Shown: positions 1 through 7,206 of the stretch, in pieces
Numbering within the stretch: position 1 is the stretch's first letter
Layout of the letters: each line of letters starts with the position of its first letter
NCBI GenBank assembly: GCA_004552965.1
Contig: SFMU01000059.1
Coordinates: 1-11,160 of the forward strand
Length of the DNA: 11,160 nucleotides
Source: Bacteroidales bacterium
GTDB lineage: Bacteria > Bacteroidota > Bacteroidia > Bacteroidales > UBA932
Direction of reading: 5' to 3'
The notes under the pieces: model-generated
The model's database searches: none
Told to the model about the DNA's origin: nothing
What the model saw: the letters and a program-made list of their open reading frames with translations, nothing else
Program-made: the position numbers and the translations under genes

Positions 1-99
1 AAGGACTGGGCGACATCCGACAGGATCCGCGACAGCCTCAAGGAACTCGGCATCTCCGTGAAAGACGGAAAGGATGGTGCCGAATGGACTCTGGAATAG
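1..99 (+). CDS. cysS: Cysteinyl-tRNA synthetase, C-terminal end only
   Basis: Only the last 32 codons and a TAG stop (97-99) lie in the window; the gene begins to the left. The visible peptide starts KDWATSDRIRDSLKELGI and ends KDGKDGAEWTLE. This matches the conserved tail of bacterial class I cysteinyl-tRNA synthetases, where a K-D/W-x-x-(S/A)-D-x-I-R-D-x-L helix precedes a short strand ending in D-(T/G)-x-x-G-x-x-W. The enzyme charges tRNA-Cys with cysteine in the cytoplasm. The catalytic HIGH and KMSKS regions are outside the window, so the call rests on the tail alone. The next gene starts 51 bp later on the same strand, with no clear terminator hairpin between them. Confidence 0.85.
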   Translation, partial: KDWATSDRIRDSLKELGISVKDGKDGAEWTLE

Positions 100-130
100 G
101 GCGTACTTGTTTGCTTTACAATATTCAATT

Positions 131-170
131 AAGAAACTGCGAAAAAGACTATGAAACTGCGAAAAAGACT
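131..170 (+). repeat. 20-bp tandem duplication across the GH2 start codon
   Basis: Bases 131-150 and 151-170 are two adjacent copies of a 20-base unit that differ only at the second base (AAG in copy 1, ATG in copy 2). Copy 2 begins with the start codon of the GH2 gene, so the translation-initiation region of that gene is a copy of its own first codons. If copy 1 read ATG it would encode M-K-L-R-K-R-L and stop at a TGA overlapping the real ATG (ATGA, 151-154). Confidence 0.9.
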
Positions 171-2574
171 TTCAGCCTTCTTCTGCTTTGCTATTGCATT
201 CTGTCTGCAGGGGATGGCTACAGAGACAATCAGCCTGAACAAAGGCTGGAAGTTCAATCTCTGCGAAAAAGGTGTGGTAAGGGACTGCTCTTCACCATCT
301 TTCGACGACACCTCATGGCGGACGCTCGATGTCCCGCACGACTGGTCGATCGAAGGACGCTACGACAAGAGCAATCCAAGCGGCCCTCAGGGAGGGTATA
401 TGCCTTGCGGCACTGGCTGGTACAGAAAAAGTTTCAGCCTCGGCAGTGAATATCAAGGCAAAAGAGTGACCCTCCGCTTTGACGGAGTCTACATGGACAG
501 CGAAACCTGGGTCAACGGCCGGATGGTCGGAAGATACCCCAACGGCTACAACTCTTTCGAATACGACATCACCCCATTTGTCAGATTCGACGGAAGCCCG
601 AACACCATTGCTGTAAAGGTCGACAACTCGCTCCAGCCGGGATCCAGATGGTACACTGGCTCGGGCATCTATCGGGATGTCAACCTCCTGATCGACAACC
701 AGCTGCACTTTGTCCACGATGCCACCTTCGCAAGGACATCAACGGCCGGGACCGATGAGGCGGTACTGGATATTGACTGCAGGGTGGTTGCCCATAACTA
801 CCCTGAAACGAGATTTGCCTGGACCGACAACACTTCCCTGTACGTCTGGACCCGCAACGGTCAGGACAACGATACCCAGGCCAAGCCGGACAACCGCGTT
901 GCAAAGCAGTGCGAGATAAGGTTCACCCTCAAGGATTCCGACGGATCTGTTGCAACAGCTTCTGAGACCCGGGTCATCGGGGATTTCACGGAGAACGACT
1001 TCCACTCCAGCCTCAGAGTCGACTCTCCAAAGCTGTGGTCCTCATCTTCACCTTATCTTTATACTCTCGTCTGCGAGCTGTTCTGCGAAGGTGAGCTGAT
1101 GGACAGCCAGCAGATGCGCATAGGCCTGAGGGATGTCCGCTTCGACAGCAAAAACGGAATGACGGTGAACGGAGTCAAGGAAAAGATTCAGGGAATATGC
1201 CTCCACCAGAATGCTTCCTGCTTCGGAAGCGCAGTACCGAGAGAAGTCTGGGAATACCGCCTCAAGCAGCTGAAGGAGATTGGCTGCAACGCCATCCGCC
1301 TGAGCCACTACCCCTTCGCCCCGATGGTCTACGACATCTGCGACGAACTGGGCCTGTATGTCTCCAACGAAATCTTCGACGAGTGGAACCGCGGGCAGGA
1401 ATGGGGCTACAGCGAGAGCCCGTACGGCAAGATGCCATATTCCTACTACAGATTCTTCGACCAGTGGCATGAGACTGACCTTAGGAATATGATCCGAAGG
1501 GACAGGAACCACGCCTGCGTCATCATGTACATGCTCGGCAACGAGATCCCAAACCAGAGAATCAAAGGAAAGGAGATAGCCAGGGAACTGATCGGGATAA
1601 CCCGTGAAGAGGATCCTTCAAGGCCGGTGACTGCAGCCTGCGACTTCTTCGTCGGGGCCAATGCCTACGGCTTTATGGACCTGTTCGACATCGCCGGCTA
1701 CAACTACATTGACAGAATCCACAAGGACAGCCTCTATCTTGCGGAACATGCCCGCTACCCTGACAGGATACTTCTCGGCACCGAGACCTACCACAATCCG
1801 ATGAACCACGCAACGATAATGAAGACTGACGCCGCAATCGGAGAATTCATCTGGATCGGCTACGACTATCTCGGCGAGATTGTCTGGCCGGACACCCGGG
1901 GATGGGACGATGGCATCTTCGATGTCGCAGGCTTTCCGAAAGCGGAGGCCCATCTGCGCAAATGCCTCTGGAGCGACGAGCCGACAGTCTTTGCGGGAGT
2001 GCTGAAAGACGACGGCAGGGATTTCGACTGGAGCATCCGACCGGTCAAGGGTCACTGGAACTGGAAAGGAGAAAGAGAAGTGACCGTCTACGCCTACAGC
2101 AACTGTGAGGAAGTCGAGCTCAAGGCAGGAGGCAGGAACTTCGGCAGAAAGAAAGTGGACACTGACAGCTGCTGCGTCTCCTGGACAGTTCCCTACAAGG
2201 CAGGAACCCTCACGGCAACCGGCTACAACTCAGGGAAGAAAGTCACTTCCTGGAAGATGGAGACAACCGGGGAGGAACTCTGCTCGGTGGGCGTCAGAAT
2301 GCTTGGCGGCTGCATGGACGGCGGAATCGCAATCTTTGAAGTCGATGCCCTCGACAGCAAGGGAAGGAGGATTCCTGAATATTCAGGGACATTCACCGTC
2401 AATGCTTCCGGAGGCCGGGTGATAGGCATCGACAACGGCTGCCAGTACGATCCTCAAGGCCTGAAATACACCTCAACCACCGACGGCGTCTTCCACGAAG
2501 GACGCGCCGTCGTCTATGTCAGGACAGAAGAAGGTAAGGAAGCCTCTCTGGAAATCCGGACCGTAAACGACTAG
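151..2574 (+). CDS. Exported GH2 beta-glycosidase (beta-galactosidase-like) with a DUF4982-type module
   Basis: An 807-residue glycoside hydrolase family 2 enzyme, expected to remove a terminal beta-linked sugar from plant or host glycans in the periplasm or at the cell surface. Residues 1-23 look like a type I signal peptide (basic KLRKR start, hydrophobic core, GMA cleavage region); the Cys at 18 does not sit in a good lipobox. An N-terminal jelly-roll domain (about 25-190) carries the typical VPHDWSIEG and GTGWYRK segments. An Ig-like domain runs to about 340 and a TIM barrel to about 640 (with LHQN, IRLSHYP, FDEWN). MLGNE supplies the likely acid/base Glu465, and LLGTETY the likely nucleophile Glu545, 80 residues later as expected. 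The YSNCEEVEL segment resembles DUF4982, followed by a final beta domain. The start at 151 is fixed by an in-frame TAA at 130-132. Substrate cannot be decided; galactosidase is the most likely, glucuronidase or another beta-glycosidase possible. Confidence 0.9.
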   Translation: MKLRKRLSAFFCFAIAFCLQGMATETISLNKGWKFNLCEKGVVRDCSSPSFDDTSWRTLDVPHDWSIEGRYDKSNPSGPQGGYMPCGTGWYRKSFSLGSEYQGKRVTLRFDGVYMDSETWVNGRMVGRYPNGYNSFEYDITPFVRFDGSPNTIAVKVDNSLQPGSRWYTGSGIYRDVNLLIDNQLHFVHDATFARTSTAGTDEAVLDIDCRVVAHNYPETRFAWTDNTSLYVWTRNGQDNDTQAKPDNRVAKQCEIRFTLKDSDGSVATASETRVIGDFTENDFHSSLRVDSPKLWSSSSPYLYTLVCELFCEGELMDSQQMRIGLRDVRFDSKNGMTVNGVKEKIQGICLHQNASCFGSAVPREVWEYRLKQLKEIGCNAIRLSHYPFAPMVYDICDELGLYVSNEIFDEWNRGQEWGYSESPYGKMPYSYYRFFDQWHETDLRNMIRRDRNHACVIMYMLGNEIPNQRIKGKEIARELIGITREEDPSRPVTAACDFFVGANAYGFMDLFDIAGYNYIDRIHKDSLYLAEHARYPDRILLGTETYHNPMNHATIMKTDAAIGEFIWIGYDYLGEIVWPDTRGWDDGIFDVAGFPKAEAHLRKCLWSDEPTVFAGVLKDDGRDFDWSIRPVKGHWNWKGEREVTVYAYSNCEEVELKAGGRNFGRKKVDTDSCCVSWTVPYKAGTLTATGYNSGKKVTSWKMETTGEELCSVGVRMLGGCMDGGIAIFEVDALDSKGRRIPEYSGTFTVNASGGRVIGIDNGCQYDPQGLKYTSTTDGVFHEGRAVVYVRTEEGKEASLEIRTVND

Positions 2575-3323
2575 AAGTCAAGGTCCAAAGAGACAGGACA
2601 ATGGTCGGAACCGAAGATTTCGTTGTGAATCGCGGCTCCGGCCAGTTTGTCTCTGAGAGCTTCTGAAACCAGGAAGTAGTCGATGCGCCACCCGGCGTTC
2701 TTCTCCCTTGCGCTGAAGCGGTAGGACCACCAGGAATACTTCACTTCATCGGGATTCAGGAAGCGCCAGGTGTCGATGAACCCGGCATCGAGCAGAGTTC
2801 CGAACTTTTCGCGCTCCTCATCCGTGAAGCCGGCATTGCGCCGGTTCGTGGACGGATTCTTCAGGTCTATCTCCTTGTGGGCGACATTGAGGTCCCCGCA
2901 GATCACAACGCCCTTGCGGGCGGCCAGGCCAGTGACATATTCACGGAAAGCGTCCTCCCAGGTCATCCTGTAGTCGAGCCTGCGAAGGCCGTCCTGCGAA
3001 TTCGGGACATAGACGCACACTAGGTAGAACTGGGGCATCTCGAGGGTGATCACCCGGCCTTCGTGGTCATGCTCGTCGATTCCGAGCCCGTAGCTGACGG
3101 ACAGCGGAGTGTGCCTTGAATATATTGCCGTACCCGAATATCCCTTCTTTTCGGCAGAGTTCCAGAAGGAGACGTAACCCGGGAACTCGAGATCGAGCTG
3201 ACCGGGTTGCATCTTGGTCTCCTGGAGGCAGAAGAAATCGGCGTCCAGGGAGGCAAAGGCCTCTGCGAAACCTTTGCCTGCACATGCCCTGAGGCCGTTG
3301 ACATTCCAACTTACGAATCTCAT
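2571..3323 (-). CDS. xth: Exodeoxyribonuclease III / AP endonuclease
   Basis: A 250-residue exonuclease III-family enzyme (EEP fold) that cuts DNA 5' of abasic sites and trims 3' blocked ends in base excision repair. All active-site motifs are present: SWNVNG with Asn7, LQETK with metal-binding Glu35, VYVPNSQ with Tyr105, GDLN with Asp144 and Asn146, WRIDYF with Asp215, and the terminal GSDHCPV with Asp240 and catalytic His241. Length is normal for the ExoA type. It starts 4 nt after the stop of the peroxiredoxin gene on the same strand, so the two are almost certainly co-transcribed. Its TAG stop overlaps the TAG stop of the convergent GH2 gene by 4 bp through the palindrome CTAG (2571-2574). 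Some members act mainly as AP endonucleases rather than exonucleases, and this cannot be told apart here. Confidence 0.95.
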   Translation of the reverse strand: MRFVSWNVNGLRACAGKGFAEAFASLDADFFCLQETKMQPGQLDLEFPGYVSFWNSAEKKGYSGTAIYSRHTPLSVSYGLGIDEHDHEGRVITLEMPQFYLVCVYVPNSQDGLRRLDYRMTWEDAFREYVTGLAARKGVVICGDLNVAHKEIDLKNPSTNRRNAGFTDEEREKFGTLLDAGFIDTWRFLNPDEVKYSWWSYRFSAREKNAGWRIDYFLVSEALRDKLAGAAIHNEIFGSDHCPVSLDLDF

Positions 3324-3327
3324 CTGA

Positions 3328-3795
3328 TCAGGCTTCCGTTTTGAGATAATCCAGAATCTGCTCGGCGTGAATCTTTGTCTTGATTTCCTTAGGCGTGAAG
3401 ATCTTCTCGATCACACCTTCTTCATTGACAAGATAGGTCGTGCGGAGTATTCCGACTGTCCTGCGACCGCAGGCAACCTTCTCTCCCCAGCAACCGAGGG
3501 CCTGAAGCAGGTCAGTGCCGACATCGGCGATCAGAGGGAACTCCAACCCCTGGGCATCGGCAAACTTTTTCTGGAGAGCCTGAGAGTCTCGGCTCACACC
3601 GATGATTTCGTAGCCGAGGGCGGCCAGGTCTTCCTTGTGGGCCTGAAGCGAGCAGGCTTCCGCCGTGCAGCCGCTGGTGTTGGCCTTGGGATAAGAGTAA
3701 AGGACTATCTTTCTGCCGCGGTAGTCTTCGCGCCTGATTTCCCGGCCGTTCTGATCGATGCCGAGGACATCCGGGATTCTGTCACCTATAGTCAT
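3328..3795 (-). CDS. bcp: Thioredoxin-dependent peroxiredoxin, Bcp/PrxQ type
   Basis: A 155-residue cytoplasmic thiol peroxidase of the Bcp/PrxQ class, reducing hydrogen peroxide and organic peroxides with thioredoxin as electron donor. The P-x-x-x-T-x-x-C active site is seen as PKANTSGC (peroxidatic Cys43). A second Cys five residues on (Cys48, in GCTAEAC) is the expected resolving cysteine of this class. Downstream segments IIGVSRDS and LRTTYLV also fit the family. I chose the ATG at 3795 because MTIGDRIPD is the usual N-terminus. The frame stays open to an ATG at 3894, but that extension has no family resemblance and would overlap the upstream GH78 gene. The gap to GH78 is 61 bp, enough for its own promoter, though no good one is visible. 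Exonuclease III follows after 4 nt. Confidence 0.93.
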   Translation of the reverse strand: MTIGDRIPDVLGIDQNGREIRREDYRGRKIVLYSYPKANTSGCTAEACSLQAHKEDLAALGYEIIGVSRDSQALQKKFADAQGLEFPLIADVGTDLLQALGCWGEKVACGRRTVGILRTTYLVNEEGVIEKIFTPKEIKTKIHAEQILDYLKTEA

Positions 3796-3856
3796 GATGA
3801 TTCTGTTTCTGAGTGTCGGATTCCAGTAATATGAAAATAATAAGTTGCGGCAGATT

Positions 3857-6052
3857 CTAATAGCGGAGAGTAACATTGTGGGTGCCGGCGGCAAGGGTTG
3901 CGTTCTTGCCGTTGTAAAGGGTCACGTCGCACTCGGTTCCTTCCGGTACGGTGATGACCGCGGCTATCTTCCTGCCCTTGCGGTCGAGCCTGACGGCAAT
4001 CGTGCCGTAGACAGTCTCGAACGAGAGGCTGATCTGCTTAAGTGAAGCCATCTGCGGAGCCACCCTGAAACGGCGGTAGGCCGGTTCTGTCGCATCCACG
4101 CCAGCGAGCTGACGGAACATCGAGATGACACCTCCGGAAGTCCAGGCATGGTTGCAGGTTCCGGTGTGGTTCCAGTGCTCATAGAGTGTAGTGCAGCCTT
4201 CCTTCATGACGGTAGGGTACATCTTCTTCATCCTGTCGATGGCCATCTGCGGCTCACCCATCGTGTAGAGTGCGTCCAGGACATAAGGGAACATGTAGGT
4301 GGTGGCATTGTACTCCTGCTCGAAGACAGCCTTGATTGCCGGATACTTATCCGGAGTTGCAAGACCGGAGATGACAGCCAGCGCCTGCACGCGGTCATCT
4401 GTGTGAGGGTCGTCATAGTTAGGGCTGCGATACTCCTTTCCGTTCCAGAAGTCAGCTTCGACCTTGTCGGCGATGACCTTCATCATTGCCTCGTTCTCCA
4501 GTGCATCCTCTTCTCTGCCAAGCATCCTCGCGAAGACTGCCTCTGACTTGAGGGCGAGGTAGTACCAGAAGTTGAGCTGAGCCTGACCGTCCCTGTGGAC
4601 ACCCTCGTCCGGCCAGTCCCAGTCGCCGTAACGGTAGACCGGAAGGCCTTCGGAATCGATCTGCCAGACCTCGTGAAGGTACTTGTGGAGCGGGTCATAG
4701 ACATCGGCCACGAAAGAATCGTCTCCGGAATAGAACCACAGGTTGCGGACTCCGTACCATCCCACGACATTGACCATCTGCATCGGGAGTTCCTTGAAAT
4801 AGTTGGAGCAAGGAATAGGATGGTAGACGATGCCGTCCGGCTTCTGCCAGGCAACAAGTTCGCGATAACCTTTGATGACAAGCTGGTCGGCCGTCCGGTC
4901 GAAGCAGTAGAATGCAGTGTTGAGATCGTTGACGATGTCGCCGAACCACTGGGCCCTCTCACGGTCAGGACAGTCGAAGTAGTTGTCCCTCATATTCACG
5001 TACATTGTCCTGACTGCCTTCTCCCAGTAGTCGTTCAGGAACGGATCGTCGCAGGAGAAGGTGCCGGCGAATTCGGTGGCATAGCCGGTTTCGTGGAAGC
5101 CCACCTCCAGAACCTTCACATCGGAAGGGACGATGTACATCAGGACCTCTCCGTTCATCCACGGGAGGTGCTCATATTCCTGGACGCCCTCTCTGGTGAC
5201 ATATTCACCGCTGACGCATTTCTCGCCGGTGACGATGTCGTGGTCGGTGATCATCGGGATGACTCTGCCGGCCGGGCCCTCGACCTTCAGGCAAGGAGAG
5301 AACTGGCAGTTGTACGGGAGGCGGCAGTAGAGGGTGTCTCCGGACTGGCGTGTGGAGACATATTCCCTGTAGCCGAAATCCTTCCACTGCGGAATCGGCC
5401 TGCGGACAAGCTTTCCGAAAGGAGGCATGCCGTGCTTCACTCCGATTTCGATTGCCGGACCGAAGCCTGCCTTGGAATCGTACCTGTACCAGTCTTCAGG
5501 GAAGACGTTGGCATCGAAGCGGACGTTGTTCTCGCTGAGACGGTAATTTGTGACACGGCAATGAGCGGTGCTGTAGCCTCTGTGGATTTCGCATCCCCAG
5601 CTCTTGTCGGAGAGAATCTCCACTCCTTCACCGCGGGCATCGAATATCATTGCCGCGATACCGCTGCTCATGTGGCTGAAGCCGGCACGGCCGAAGTACC
5701 ACAGAAGGATGCTGATCCTGTTCCTGCCACTCTTGAGATACGGAGCGATCTCAACCTCGTCATAATAGCCGTCGCCCGGGGCCGGACCTCTCTTCAGGCC
5801 ACCCTCGAAGACAACCAGCTCGTCATTGATCCAGAGCCAGTACTTGCTGTCGGCCGCAATGCGGGCCACCAGGGACTCCGGAACTTTGTCCAATGTAACA
5901 TCCTTTCTGAAGGCAAGCCAGGTGTTTGCCTCACTCAGACACTGCTCCTTGGAGATCCACTTTGCTTTCCACGAATACTCCTGAGCTGCCGAACCGACAC
6001 TTGTCAGCAGGGCCAAGACGGTCAACGCCGCAATTGTGAAGAATCTTTTCAT
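3857..6052 (-). CDS. Exported GH78 alpha-L-rhamnosidase
   Basis: A 731-residue secreted protein of the bacterial alpha-L-rhamnosidase type (GH78, inverting), expected to release terminal alpha-L-rhamnose from pectin side chains or plant glycosides. A signal peptide is clear (MKRFF, hydrophobic stretch, cleavage near GSA at 20-22). The N-terminal half holds beta-sandwich modules (KAKWIS, Y-W-L-W-I-N-D-E, G-x-N-x-I-S-I-L-L-W). The (alpha/alpha)6 barrel begins near residue 330. It contains the GH78 signature DCPDRERAQWFGD (360-372), where Glu365 is the likely general acid, and TTLYEHWN, where Glu625 is the likely general base. NHAWTSGGVISMF and a C-terminal beta domain ending HNVTLRY close the protein. 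It starts 27 bp after the flippase-like gene on the same strand and probably shares its transcript. No SusC/SusD genes are next to it. Family membership is well supported; rhamnose specificity is inferred. Confidence 0.9.
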   Translation of the reverse strand: MKRFFTIAALTVLALLTSVGSAAQEYSWKAKWISKEQCLSEANTWLAFRKDVTLDKVPESLVARIAADSKYWLWINDELVVFEGGLKRGPAPGDGYYDEVEIAPYLKSGRNRISILLWYFGRAGFSHMSSGIAAMIFDARGEGVEILSDKSWGCEIHRGYSTAHCRVTNYRLSENNVRFDANVFPEDWYRYDSKAGFGPAIEIGVKHGMPPFGKLVRRPIPQWKDFGYREYVSTRQSGDTLYCRLPYNCQFSPCLKVEGPAGRVIPMITDHDIVTGEKCVSGEYVTREGVQEYEHLPWMNGEVLMYIVPSDVKVLEVGFHETGYATEFAGTFSCDDPFLNDYWEKAVRTMYVNMRDNYFDCPDRERAQWFGDIVNDLNTAFYCFDRTADQLVIKGYRELVAWQKPDGIVYHPIPCSNYFKELPMQMVNVVGWYGVRNLWFYSGDDSFVADVYDPLHKYLHEVWQIDSEGLPVYRYGDWDWPDEGVHRDGQAQLNFWYYLALKSEAVFARMLGREEDALENEAMMKVIADKVEADFWNGKEYRSPNYDDPHTDDRVQALAVISGLATPDKYPAIKAVFEQEYNATTYMFPYVLDALYTMGEPQMAIDRMKKMYPTVMKEGCTTLYEHWNHTGTCNHAWTSGGVISMFRQLAGVDATEPAYRRFRVAPQMASLKQISLSFETVYGTIAVRLDRKGRKIAAVITVPEGTECDVTLYNGKNATLAAGTHNVTLRY

Positions 6053-6079
6053 TATCTGTAAGTTATTAGTTTATTATGT

Positions 6080-7141
6080 TCATTCGGTCTGCCTGACGGA
6101 TTCGTCAAGATAGGACAGGCCTCCGCAGACAGCCTGCAAAAGGGCCTGGGATTCATGCGAAAGGGTTGCGAATATCATCCCGAACTCGAACGGAACCCCG
6201 TAGACATAGGAAATCGCTCCGGCAACCATGAAATGGAAGGCTCCGAAACCACCGGGAACCGGCAGAATCGAGGACAGGCTTCCCACCAGCATCAGGAACA
6301 GGGCATCGACCGGGCCGAGACCGGACAGGTTCTCCACACAGGATGCCATGGCTTCAGGGATGGCGGCTGTGTCCATCCCCTGCACGGCATGCAGCACGGA
6401 ATAGCTCATCAGCCAGTACGAAACCCAGACAAATGCGGTCTGGAGCAGGAAAAGCCAGCCTTTTTCCATTTTCACACAGCTGACAAAACCCTGCCACAGC
6501 CCCTTGCAGAAGCCTATGATCTTCTCAAGGAAAGAAAGCCTCGAGCGGAAGAGAGCACAGAAACCAATGAATATTCCGACACACATAATGGCTGCAAGAA
6601 GGATCCACAGCGAAGAAAAATCGAAGCCGGTCGCAACTGTTCCCAGCACCTTGTCCATGAAGAAGGCGCCGAAACGGCCCCAGGTCGCAACCAGGAATAT
6701 TCCGAGTATCGAGGCCATCGCGACCAAGTCTGAAGAGCGTTCCAGGGCAGCCGTCCCCAGAACCTTGTCGAACGATGCTATCCGTCGGCCGTTTTCCGAA
6801 GGATCGGGAGCGGAACGGGCTGTCACGAAGCCGCAGCGGGCGAATTCCCCTACTCTCGGAAGGACAAGATTGACGGCATAGCTGATGTTGACTGCATTGA
6901 AACAGGTTCTGAAAGATGTTGCCGGATCGATCGGCAGCAGCAGCCTGCGCCACCTCAACCCCCTGAAAATGAAGGACATGACCCCAAAAAACATGGAAGC
7001 GGCAATCCACCCCCAGCTGCAGGCCTTGAGCGCAGCCTTGAATTCAGCCCATCTGACTTCGCGGAAAGCGAAAAAGATGAGGACCGCGGCAAGCAGGAAA
7101 AGGAATATGTAGCGGACCGTTTTCCTTACCTTATTGTTCAT
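6080..7141 (-). CDS. Flippase-like integral membrane protein (YbhN / MprF transmembrane-domain family)
   Basis: A 353-residue multispanning inner-membrane protein of the lysylphosphatidylglycerol synthase transmembrane family (PF03706; UPF0104/YbhN). Family marks are visible: a first hydrophobic segment at about 11-26, FRGLRWRRLL (59-68), NLVLPRVGEFAR (91-102), the LER-x-x-D motif around Glu134-Arg135, and LPVPGGFGAFH (293-303). There is no soluble C-terminal aminoacyl-transferase domain, so this is the stand-alone membrane form and not a full MprF. Related proteins are thought to move or flip lipids or lipid-linked molecules; the substrate here is unknown. It is the first gene of the minus-strand run, and GH78 follows after 27 bp. 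Its start is 65 bp from the divergent kinase gene, with a possible -7 box very close to the ATG. Confidence 0.85.
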   Translation of the reverse strand: MNNKVRKTVRYIFLFLLAAVLIFFAFREVRWAEFKAALKACSWGWIAASMFFGVMSFIFRGLRWRRLLLPIDPATSFRTCFNAVNISYAVNLVLPRVGEFARCGFVTARSAPDPSENGRRIASFDKVLGTAALERSSDLVAMASILGIFLVATWGRFGAFFMDKVLGTVATGFDFSSLWILLAAIMCVGIFIGFCALFRSRLSFLEKIIGFCKGLWQGFVSCVKMEKGWLFLLQTAFVWVSYWLMSYSVLHAVQGMDTAAIPEAMASCVENLSGLGPVDALFLMLVGSLSSILPVPGGFGAFHFMVAGAISYVYGVPFEFGMIFATLSHESQALLQAVCGGLSYLDESVRQTE

Positions 7142-7149
7142 AGCAGATA

Positions 7150-7157
7150 CAAATATA
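7150..7157 (-). promoter_or_regulatory. Possible -7 box for the flippase-like gene
   Basis: Read on the minus strand, 7157-7150 is TATATTTG, matching the Bacteroidetes -7 consensus TAnnTTTG. No TTTG is found at the -33 distance. The start codon (7141) is so close that the transcript would be leaderless or nearly so. The box lies in very AT-rich DNA, so it may be chance. Confidence 0.35.
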
Positions 7158-7172
7158 TAAAAAATTAATCGT

Positions 7173-7180
7173 TATCTTTG
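7173..7180 (+). promoter_or_regulatory. Likely -7 box for the kinase-DUF368 operon
   Basis: TATCTTTG at 7173-7180 matches TAnnTTTG, 26 bp upstream of the kinase ATG, giving a short leader of roughly 20 nt. The -33 element is not recognisable (CAAA stands at the 19-base distance), so strength is uncertain. Confidence 0.5.
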
Positions 7181-7206
7181 TGTTCTGACCATCTTCACTG
7201 TTAGAC

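Noticed and set aside
84..449. 121-codon frame starting at the end of cysS
   Set aside because: It overlaps the GH2 gene in another frame, and its peptide looks like a frame-shifted translation of the GH2 signal peptide and jelly-roll domain.
2482..2511. Intrinsic terminator in the GH2 gene end
   Set aside because: The GACGGCG/CGCCGTC stem lies inside coding sequence, has bulges, and is not followed by a T run on either strand.
3796..3894. N-terminal extension of the peroxiredoxin to an ATG at 3894
   Set aside because: The 33 extra residues do not resemble Bcp proteins and would overlap the GH78 coding end; MTIGDRIPD at 3795 is the normal family start.
4595..6061. 488-codon open frame on the plus strand opposite the GH78 gene
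   Set aside because: It is the antisense shadow of a well-supported GH78 enzyme with intact signature motifs. Its peptide has no family resemblance and follows from the third-position base use of the real gene.
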